20,129 bases of DNA, taken from the NCBI GenBank assembly GCA_041652155.1, contig JBAZHV010000020.1:1-20129 (forward strand), in the 5' to 3' direction. The notes under the pieces were generated by a model. That model was not told where the DNA came from. It searched no databases and saw only the letters and a list, made by a program, of their open reading frames with translations. Within the stretch, counting starts at the first letter, position 1. Each line of letters starts with the position of its first letter. Source of the DNA: CAIMDX01 sp041652155. GTDB taxonomy: Bacteria > Patescibacteriota > Minisyncoccia > Minisyncoccales > JAQTVQ01. Of this stretch, positions 14,069-20,129 are shown piece after piece. Position numbers and translations under genes: made by a program.

Positions 14069-14243
14069 GTATATCGGCTAATAAATGCAAAATCGGAGGG
14101 CGTATCGAGAGGCTAAGCTCGGATAGAAAATCGATCGAAAAAAGTTAATTGATTGGACGTATCCCATTCAGCGCTATTGGTGCCTTGAACATAATTATCA
14201 CAGTTGCGACCATGAAGGCTGGGTGGTGTCAATTTTAAAATAT

Positions 14244-15608
14244 ATGGACAAGATAGAATCATATTTTAGGTTGGAAGAGTACCTTAAATCTCATCCGATC
14301 AGTGTTTGCTGGTATGGACCCCGATCGATTGATGTTTCCGAGATGGGAAACCTGTTGAATATCAACGGGGTTATATCCTGTTACAGTTCCAGCTTCCCAA
14401 AAGACCGTCCTTTTTTGGTCAATGATGCAGGAGGGAAAAGGCAAAAATACAGTATTGATAACTTGGCGGGGAAGCTTATCTCTAGCGGAGATTTATTCGA
14501 ATTTATAAAAAAAAATAATATAACCGCTATTTTGCCATATGACTCTACGCCGGAGCTGGAGAAATTTTGCGAAAATAATCATATTGATTTTTTTTCCAGT
14601 CCGGACAAGCTCAAAAATGAGCTGAGAGACAAAACAAAAATAGACGACATAAGCCGAACAATTGGCCTCTCAACTATCCCAGGGGTTTCCGGGACCATCG
14701 AAGATTTTGAATTTCAGCCAATGGCGGAGAAGTTCGGACTCCCGCTTTTTTTGCATTTTGCCGAAGGATCTGGCGGAACCGGCAATCGGATCGTTAATAC
14801 GTCGGACGAATTTGAAAAAGTAAAAATTGAAAAGAGGGGAGAGCGGCTTAATGTGAAAAAATATTTAACGGGGAAATCTTGCACGATAGACATTTGCGTA
14901 ACGCCAACAGCGATAATATGCGGGACGCTGGAAGAAATGCTTATTGGTGCTGAGCCGCTGAATTCCAATCCTACGGAATATGTGGCAAGTTCATGGTTTG
15001 AGAACGACTATTCTTGCGAGATCAGAAAAAAGATCTGCGAAATCGGGGTGAATTTGGGAAAGTTGCTACGGTCGAGAGGATTTTTAGGATGTTTCCACCC
15101 CGATTTTCTTGTAAGAGACAACGAAATATTTTTTACCGAATTAAATATGCGCTTCGGCGGTTCTTGTGGCGCTTACGCCAAGATACAGATAGCCACACAT
15201 CAAATTCCGATGATGGTCGTTCACGCCCTGTCGTTTTTTGATCCAAGCCTTAAATTTGAAGAGGAGAAGATAAATGAGCAAAATTTGCTCCCCCTTGATT
15301 ATGCTCTTCTGGTTTTGAAAAATAATTTTGGAAGGCCTATAAAGGTATCGCACAAATACAGATCCGGGTTATATCGTCTCTCGGGGGATATGATCGAACC
15401 GGCGGGGGACGTGAATTTTAGCGGTTTGGAAGGCGATAGCAAAATTTTACTGAACGGCTTACCTGATTCTGAAGAAGACACTATTATCGGAGAGGGAGCG
15501 TTCATATGCGAGGTAATGACAAGGTTTCCGATATCGGATTCAAAAAGCAAACTGAACCCGGAAGGGAAAAAGCTTGCAGGGAAAATATTTTCTCAGCTTA
15601 TCGGTTAA
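14244..15608 (+). CDS. ATP-grasp ligase A (biotin-carboxylase-like fold)
   Basis: The 454-residue protein (461 if it starts at the GTG at 14223, which has an AAGG 4 bases upstream) belongs to the ATP-grasp superfamily. These enzymes activate a carboxylate as an acyl-phosphate and join it to an amine or thiol. A pre-ATP-grasp Rossmann-like part (about 1-120) is followed by the nucleotide loop in LFLHFAEGSGGTGNRI (about 168-183) and the Mg2+/phosphate strand E299-L-N301-M-R303. A C-terminal extension of about 100 residues follows. The lysine usual in the glycine-rich loop strand (V-x-K) is His here. It looks like a distant paralogue of ligase B on the opposite strand. The substrate is unknown. 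It is divergent from the DUF364-like gene, and its end overlaps that of ligase C by 11 bases. Confidence 0.75.
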   Translation: MDKIESYFRLEEYLKSHPISVCWYGPRSIDVSEMGNLLNINGVISCYSSSFPKDRPFLVNDAGGKRQKYSIDNLAGKLISSGDLFEFIKKNNITAILPYDSTPELEKFCENNHIDFFSSPDKLKNELRDKTKIDDISRTIGLSTIPGVSGTIEDFEFQPMAEKFGLPLFLHFAEGSGGTGNRIVNTSDEFEKVKIEKRGERLNVKKYLTGKSCTIDICVTPTAIICGTLEEMLIGAEPLNSNPTEYVASSWFENDYSCEIRKKICEIGVNLGKLLRSRGFLGCFHPDFLVRDNEIFFTELNMRFGGSCGAYAKIQIATHQIPMMVVHALSFFDPSLKFEEEKINEQNLLPLDYALLVLKNNFGRPIKVSHKYRSGLYRLSGDMIEPAGDVNFSGLEGDSKILLNGLPDSEEDTIIGEGAFICEVMTRFPISDSKSKLNPEGKKLAGKIFSQLIG

Positions 15609-16464
15609 CTTTAATATTGCGCTCTATGTGATCCAATAATTTTTTAGGAATGTCTATTCCAAATTTATCAAAAGGTTCTTTCATGGCCGGGACCGCATTT
15701 ATTTCCAGCAACACGTACTTTCCGTTGCTGTACACATAGTCAATCCCGTTCAAATATAAACCGCATTGTTTTGAAATACGCGATGTTAGGTCGCGTAGTT
15801 CTTTTGTAACCGGTTGTTGCACACACTTGTAGTCGGCATCAATTCCCGTCTTCCATGAATTTGGTATCCGCAGGTAGGAGCAGGCGATTTCAAAATCATT
15901 TTTTCGATTGAGAGTCACTATTCTCCCCACACCCTTATCGAAGGGAATATATTTTTGGACGATCAGCTCTTTCGATCTTCCATATTTTTTAATCGCTTGC
16001 TGCGGAGATAGCCTTTCGACGCTTTTTCCCCACCATCCCAAGGGATCCTTTATAACAACAAATTGATCTCCTTTGAATTTATTTATTTTTTCTTTATTGT
16101 TTTTCCCGGTCAAATTATGCGATTCAGGCACCAGATCAGGAAAAATTTTATGCGTCCGTCTTTTATCGAATGAATTTACTATTGCTTCTGGCGGGTCTAC
16201 CATCAAGGGAGTTTTTGAGTGGGAGATCTCTCTCCGCCGGCGCTCCTCTCTCAGGGAAGAATAGAAGGATTTTTTTGTTATTGCACTCATATCGATTAAG
16301 ACGTCGCAATCTAGCAACTTTTTGCATGAAGGAAGGATATTCTCATCGAATACCGAAATATAATGTCCGCGTTTGATAATTTCTGAAATTACCATCGGCG
16401 CGCCGACCCAGAAAATTTCAGATGTTACCAGGTGAAAAATCAGCCTTTCTTTTTTCTTTGGCAT
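15598..16464 (-). CDS. ATP-grasp ligase C (RimK/glutathione-synthetase-like)
   Basis: The 288-residue protein resembles the compact RimK/GshB-type ATP-grasp enzymes that add an amino acid to a peptide or small acid. An N-terminal domain (about 1-95) ends in VDPPEAIVNSFDKRRT, the region where GshB-like proteins have an N-D-P-x-x-I motif. Then come VVIKDPLGWWGKSV (136-149) with the ATP-binding lysine K139, the hinge strand ELIVQKYIP (166-174), and the metal-binding residues D242 (GIDYVY), E254 and N256 (LLEINAVPAM). These suggest a working enzyme. It is the last gene of the minus-strand run lysS, ligase B, ligase C, 18 bases after ligase B. Its 3' end overlaps the convergent ligase A gene. The substrate is unknown. 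Confidence 0.8.
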   Translation of the reverse strand: MPKKKERLIFHLVTSEIFWVGAPMVISEIIKRGHYISVFDENILPSCKKLLDCDVLIDMSAITKKSFYSSLREERRRREISHSKTPLMVDPPEAIVNSFDKRRTHKIFPDLVPESHNLTGKNNKEKINKFKGDQFVVIKDPLGWWGKSVERLSPQQAIKKYGRSKELIVQKYIPFDKGVGRIVTLNRKNDFEIACSYLRIPNSWKTGIDADYKCVQQPVTKELRDLTSRISKQCGLYLNGIDYVYSNGKYVLLEINAVPAMKEPFDKFGIDIPKKLLDHIERNIKVNR

Positions 16465-16482
16465 ATGAATTATTACCGTTGT

Positions 16483-17835
16483 TTAGCGGGGGATCGTAGT
16501 GTATTTTTTTATCGAGTCAACCAGCCGGATTGCGTCCGTTTTTAGCTTGTATCTACTATTTTCGATTACGCTTTTCTTGAGAATAAATTTTGCAATGACT
16601 TCTCCGGGGTACAATTCGCAGCCTTCGTGGGCGGAAGAGACTACTAATATATCGTCGTCTCCCATATCGTGAACAAACAGCGAAGATTTTGTTTTTTCTA
16701 AGGAGCCGTCTCGCATCCGATAGATGCTCGGCTCGATGCGTTTTGAAATGATAATATTTTTCGGTAAATTATTGCGGATTATGACTTGAGAGTAATCATG
16801 CCGCGAAAGATCGATGTCTCCCGGATGCAGCATTTTGCATTTTGCCGAGTAGTGCGGAGTATCAAATGCCTCAATATGTTTCAATAAATCAGGAAAAATG
16901 AATTGGTCTTTTTGTATGCCGGTTAACAGCCTTGTGAGCCCAACCAATCTTGAGTTTATTTCTTGAGGATAAATAGTATTCGTATCTTTATCCCATAAAT
17001 AATCCACGCCAAGGATTCCTTGGTACCCTTTTAATCTGGCGAAAACTCCGATTTTTTCGCTCATATCCCGCACTTTGTTAATAAACGATCGATCCAGCAG
17101 AGATTGGTTGGTGTCATTGCCCGTAAAACGAAATGGATCCGCGGACAATTCAGGTAGGCCTATCAACTGAAGCCAAGGGCCTTGAATAATGATTTGGTCA
17201 TTAGAGATGCAGATGTGTACAGAGACCGGGATATTGTTTGGAAGATATTTCGTGATTCTCAATCCTTGTTTTATCTTTTCTCCGGCCTTACGTAATTCAT
17301 TCTCTGTGCCGGCAAGAGAGGTCTCCGCACCGGATGCTCCAAGCGCATCCTGCACAATAAACGGCAGCCCAAGCGCGTTTTGGCACCGCATAAACAAGTC
17401 GCTTAAGTTTTTAGGTACTTTTTTAAAAGATAAGCTTTTGTTCTCGGCGATATTAAGCTCTTTGCAAATTTCAGAAAATAAATTTTTGTTACCTAATTTT
17501 TCTTGAAGATCGTAGGCGGGCAGAAGCATCGGCATGCCCGTATTTTTAAGTAGCTCGTCCATTTTCGAGTTCATGTAGAAAAAGAGAACCTTGCTGTCCT
17601 CTCTGCCTAGGATAACTCTATTGAGGAAATTTTTATCGCCAAGCAGGATTTCAGCCACTTGATCGCTTTCGAGCTCTTCGACAAATTCGGTGTTCAAATA
17701 CGAAGATACACCCCAATTTTTTTTCAGCAATTCGTAAGTAGAATCATCGTTATAGCAAACAATTTTGTAGTTATCAATTAAATCCAAAAGTTCCACCGAC
17801 ATGTATGGGTTATGTTCAAAAAAAACTATCTTCAA
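16483..17835 (-). CDS. ATP-grasp ligase B (TTG start)
   Basis: The 450-residue protein has a pre-ATP-grasp Rossmann-like domain (about 1-110, starting KIVFFEHNPYMS). The ATP-grasp domain has IVQDALGASGAE (160-171), the hinge ITKYLPN (194-200), D278 (GVDYLWD) and E292-I-N294-S-R296. A C-terminal domain of about 120 residues ends at 450. The lysine of the glycine-rich loop strand is Gln, as in some other ATP-grasp families, while the E-x-N-x-R metal site is intact. The start is TTG (bases 17833-17835). The first ATG is at codon 12 and would remove the first beta strand, so TTG is preferred. The gene begins 23 bases after lysS on the same strand and is probably cotranscribed with it. The substrate is unknown. 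The amide or peptide-ligase role is inference from the superfamily. Confidence 0.75.
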   Translation of the reverse strand: MKIVFFEHNPYMSVELLDLIDNYKIVCYNDDSTYELLKKNWGVSSYLNTEFVEELESDQVAEILLGDKNFLNRVILGREDSKVLFFYMNSKMDELLKNTGMPMLLPAYDLQEKLGNKNLFSEICKELNIAENKSLSFKKVPKNLSDLFMRCQNALGLPFIVQDALGASGAETSLAGTENELRKAGEKIKQGLRITKYLPNNIPVSVHICISNDQIIIQGPWLQLIGLPELSADPFRFTGNDTNQSLLDRSFINKVRDMSEKIGVFARLKGYQGILGVDYLWDKDTNTIYPQEINSRLVGLTRLLTGIQKDQFIFPDLLKHIEAFDTPHYSAKCKMLHPGDIDLSRHDYSQVIIRNNLPKNIIISKRIEPSIYRMRDGSLEKTKSSLFVHDMGDDDILVVSSAHEGCELYPGEVIAKFILKKSVIENSRYKLKTDAIRLVDSIKKYTTIPR

Positions 17836-17858
17836 ATTTTTTTTTGATTTCTTTGGAT

Positions 17859-19313
17859 TTATGATTTTGGCCGCATTAATGGAAAAGTTTGCGCTTCGCG
17901 GATGGTTTTTCCGGCTAAGAAGCTGAAAAGCCTTTCCGAAACTCCGAATCCGAACATTGGCGGCATTCCGTATTCCATCGCTTCCACATACTCAAAATCA
18001 GCCATCTGCGCTTCTTCATCTCCAGCGTCTCTCAGGCTCTGCTGCGCTTCAAACCGTTCGCGCTGATCTTGCGGGTCATTTAGCTCGTTGAAGCCCTTGC
18101 CGAGTTCGCTGCCGCCGATCAAAAATTGGAAGCGGTCAACAACGCGCGGGTCTTTCGCATTTTTCTTTGCGAGGGGTTCAAGATATATCGGCATACCGGT
18201 AAGAACTGCGGGGCCGCCAATGGTTTTTCTGATCTGTTTCCAAAGCAGATCAACGCCCCGGCCGACGCAAACCGTCGGTTCGTATTTTATTTTTTCTTTG
18301 TCGAGATGCTTTTTTACCTCATCGAGAGAAACATCTCTCGGATCGAATCCGTATCGGTTCCGCATGAGTTCGTTGAAATCAAATTGTTTCCATTCGCCTC
18401 CCAAGTCAACGTCGAATCCGTGTATGGAAAACTTGAGCGTTCCGAACGTCTTTTCCGCCGCATTCCGATACATCTCGATAACCATCGGTACTCCTTTTCG
18501 GGCGTCCTGGTATGCCTCATAAAATTCAAAATGAGTATAGTCTTGGGCGTGTTCATAGGACATGCCTTCGTTCCGGAATACTCTTCCAATCTCAAAAACT
18601 TTCGGCAAGCCGCCCACAATGAGTTTTTTATGCCACAATTCGTGCGATATGCGCAAATACACGTCAATATCAAGAGTGTTGTGATGAGTGATGAACGGCC
18701 TGGCTTCCGCCCCGCCCGTTTTTGTTTCCAGTATCGGTGTCTCCACCTCGATGAAATTGCGTTCCAGCATAAAAGAACGGATCGCGTTCCAAAACACCGA
18801 GCGTTTTTTTACCGTGCTTGCAACTTCGGGGTTGAGGATCATATCAAGATACCGTTTTCGGTAACGTTCGTCCTCATCTTTGATCCCGAACCATTCGTCC
18901 GGAACCTGACGCAAACTTTTTGCAACCATGCGCCAAGTCTCCGCCAGCAAAGAATTCATTTCTCTCTTTGTGACAAATGCCACGCCGGCAACTTCTATGA
19001 AGTCACTGACGCTTACTGTTTCCGAAAAAAGGCTGAAAGATTTTTCGCCGATGCTGTCTTTTTTTATCAGGGCTTGAACACGCGCCGTTCCGTCAAAGAG
19101 ATCCACAAAAATAATCCCTCCTTGGCCTCTCAAGGACATGATCCTGCCCGCAAGGGTTATTTTTTCTTGGGAAGCAAGAATCGATTGAAAAGATCCCAAA
19201 AAAAAGGCGTTCTCATGAGTACGAAACGACTCGGCCGGGTAGGGCTCGATCCCTTGTTCTTTAAGGATCGCAAGCTTTTTTAAACGTTCTGATTGCATGT
19301 CGTCAGCAGGCAT
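17859..19313 (-). CDS. lysS: Lysyl-tRNA synthetase, class II
   Basis: The 484-residue cytoplasmic enzyme charges tRNA-Lys with lysine using ATP. An N-terminal OB-fold anticodon-binding domain (about 53-135; ITLAGRIMSLRGQGGIIFVD) is followed by the class II catalytic core. Motif 1 surrounds FIEVETPIL (187-195), motif 2 is RVFRNEGMS...HFEFYEAY (244-268), and motif 3 is GFGVSERLFSFLAG (455-468). The GSELGKGFNELNDP segment (401-414) is typical of LysRS. Length matches bacterial LysS. An alternative start is Met6 (19298); neither has a Shine-Dalgarno. The tRNA-Leu gene lies 80 bases upstream on the same strand, and two ATP-grasp genes follow within 23 and 18 bases. A 385-codon frame opposite the gene is an antisense shadow. 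Confidence 0.95.
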   Translation of the reverse strand: MPADDMQSERLKKLAILKEQGIEPYPAESFRTHENAFFLGSFQSILASQEKITLAGRIMSLRGQGGIIFVDLFDGTARVQALIKKDSIGEKSFSLFSETVSVSDFIEVAGVAFVTKREMNSLLAETWRMVAKSLRQVPDEWFGIKDEDERYRKRYLDMILNPEVASTVKKRSVFWNAIRSFMLERNFIEVETPILETKTGGAEARPFITHHNTLDIDVYLRISHELWHKKLIVGGLPKVFEIGRVFRNEGMSYEHAQDYTHFEFYEAYQDARKGVPMVIEMYRNAAEKTFGTLKFSIHGFDVDLGGEWKQFDFNELMRNRYGFDPRDVSLDEVKKHLDKEKIKYEPTVCVGRGVDLLWKQIRKTIGGPAVLTGMPIYLEPLAKKNAKDPRVVDRFQFLIGGSELGKGFNELNDPQDQRERFEAQQSLRDAGDEEAQMADFEYVEAMEYGMPPMFGFGVSERLFSFLAGKTIREAQTFPLMRPKS

Positions 19314-19393
19314 AGAGAGTAAATTTTATTTTTTATAAATAATTCCCCGGATGCGTTTTAAAATCTTTGTTCGGTTTCTCCGTAATTCCGTTT

Positions 19394-19479
19394 TGGTGCC
19401 GCGGGAGGGAGTTGAACCCTCACGGCCTTGCGACCAATGGTTTTTGAGACCATCTTGTATACCATTCCAACACCGCGGC
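19394..19479 (-). tRNA. tRNA-Leu (anticodon CAA)
   Basis: On the minus strand the acceptor arms GCCGCGG (19473-19479) and CCGCGGC (19398-19404) pair perfectly. The discriminator is A and CCA is encoded (19394-19396). The anticodon stem ATGGT/ACCAT encloses the loop CTCAAAA, giving anticodon CAA for UUG. The T arm is GAGGG-TTCAACT-CCCTC. A long variable arm (GGTCGCAAGGCC) makes it a class II tRNA, as expected for leucine. It lies between the divergent parA gene and lysS. Confidence 0.95.
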
Positions 19480-19517
19480 AAAACGATTTTTACCTTTCTA
19501 TTTAAACATAAAAACCT

Positions 19518-19545
19518 TTGATTGTAAATTAGTTTCAGATATGTT
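19518..19545 (+). promoter_or_regulatory. Candidate parA promoter
   Basis: TTGATT (19518-19523) and TATGTT (19540-19545) are separated by 16 bases, 12 bases before the parA ATG. The match is moderate. The AT-rich gap 19480-19557 must also hold the tRNA promoter on the other strand. Confidence 0.3.
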
Positions 19546-19557
19546 AATTTTAGAACA

Positions 19558-20129
19558 ATGAGCAAAGTGATTTGCGTTGCTAATCAAAAAGGAGGAGTAG
19601 GCAAGACTATTATTTCCAGCAACTTGCCGGTTTTTTTAACTGCTTTCGGTAAAAAAGTTTTATTGGTGGACATCGACCCGCAGGCGAACGCCACTTTTTC
19701 TTTGGGGCTTCAGCCGAAAACTTTAGCCACTTCCGTTTACAACGCTTTGATGGGGCAGATATCGCCTAATGATATCATAAAGAGCAGCGGTTTTTTGGGT
19801 TTCGACATTATGCCCGGATCGCAGGATCTGGCCGGCGCCACGGTGGAGCTGGTCAATATGAAAAATCGCGAATTTAAGCTCAAAGAGATGATAGACCGCG
19901 TTAAAGACAATTATGATTATGTCATCATCGACTGCCCTCCGAGCCTCGGGCTTCTCACTTTGAATGCCTTGGTCGCTTCGGATGAAGTTTTGGTCCCTGT
20001 CCAATGCGAATATCTGGCTTTGGAAGGGTTGGACCAGCTGGTGGGTACTGTCGATATGATCAACGAGAACCTTCATCTTAACATTAAAATATTGGGCGCC
20101 GTTCTGACAATGTATAACCGCCACAACAA
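19558..20129 (+). CDS. parA: ParA/Soj family ATPase, 3' end outside the window
   Basis: An open frame from the ATG at 19558 runs to the right edge (190 codons, no stop). It starts MSKVICVANQKGGVGKTIIS, containing the deviant Walker A KGGVGKT (residues 11-17) of the ParA/MinD group. VDIDPQAN (41-48) and VIIDCPPSLG (Walker B region) follow, then VPVQCEYLALEGLDQL and TMYNRHN near the edge, all as in Soj/ParA. ParA partitions chromosomes or plasmids together with ParB and parS sites, cycling on the nucleoid with ATP. The residues after GKT are I-I where most relatives have T-T. Chromosomal parAB usually lies near oriC, so the neighbourhood may be origin-proximal. A parB gene would be expected just beyond the edge. 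Confidence 0.92.
   Translation, partial: MSKVICVANQKGGVGKTIISSNLPVFLTAFGKKVLLVDIDPQANATFSLGLQPKTLATSVYNALMGQISPNDIIKSSGFLGFDIMPGSQDLAGATVELVNMKNREFKLKEMIDRVKDNYDYVIIDCPPSLGLLTLNALVASDEVLVPVQCEYLALEGLDQLVGTVDMINENLHLNIKILGAVLTMYNRHN

Noticed and set aside
14212..14238. Eight-codon ORF just before ATP-grasp ligase A, possible leader peptide
   Set aside because: It has no ribosome binding site, no run of a regulatory amino acid and no attenuator hairpin. It overlaps the possible GTG start of the ligase.
18126..19283. A 385-codon open frame on the plus strand opposite lysS
   Set aside because: It lies entirely antisense to a well-supported lysS with all class II motifs, and its translation shows no recognisable domain. 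It is a shadow frame.

Overview
This window looks like part of a small-genome bacterium of the Candidate Phyla Radiation (Patescibacteria, Parcubacteria-like). That placement is inference. It rests on large prepilins carrying FISUMP domains, a fused gamma/alpha 2-oxoacid oxidoreductase with no delta subunit nearby, short intergenic gaps, and almost no Shine-Dalgarno sequences. TGA is used as a stop (prepilin genes, small secreted protein), so the TGA-as-glycine code of Gracilibacteria/Absconditabacteria does not apply.

Layout. (1) 1-81: start of an IS-type transposase leaving the left edge. (2) 167-4960: two tandem surface genes with nearly the same type IV prepilin N-terminus. One carries a FISUMP domain plus a seven-repeat RCC1 propeller, the other two FISUMP domains joined by duplicated Ig-like linkers. 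A strong hairpin terminator follows. (3) 5227-10677: housekeeping block of glmS, 2-oxoacid:ferredoxin oxidoreductase alpha (gamma-fused) and beta, and a yvcK-like gene overlapping the beta gene. (4) 10678-12590: an intergenic region with two inverted perfect DnaA boxes, a HAD hydrolase, then a two-gene regulatory module made of a MerR-type HTH fused to a GHKL ATPase and a STAS-like (DUF4325) protein. (5) 12591-13118: a small secreted protein with an unusually strong ribosome binding site. (6) 13220-17835: an accessory island with a DUF364-like protein and three ATP-grasp ligases, arranged as divergent and convergent units, two of them directly downstream of lysS. (7) 17859-19479: lysS and a class II tRNA-Leu(CAA), both on the minus strand. 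(8) 19558-end: the N-terminal part of a ParA ATPase running off the right edge.

How it fits together. The left part builds surface fibres with adhesive or recognition domains. The middle feeds amino-sugar synthesis (GlmS), ferredoxin-linked carbon metabolism (KorAB) and its control (YvcK). The most novel-looking parts are the ATP-grasp/DUF364 island, which suggests an uncharacterised peptide-like or metal-binding small molecule, and the HTH-ATPase/STAS-like pair, which suggests a compact partner-switching regulator. No CRISPR array, reverse transcriptase or complete insertion sequence is visible. No gene-free stretch exceeds 300 bases.
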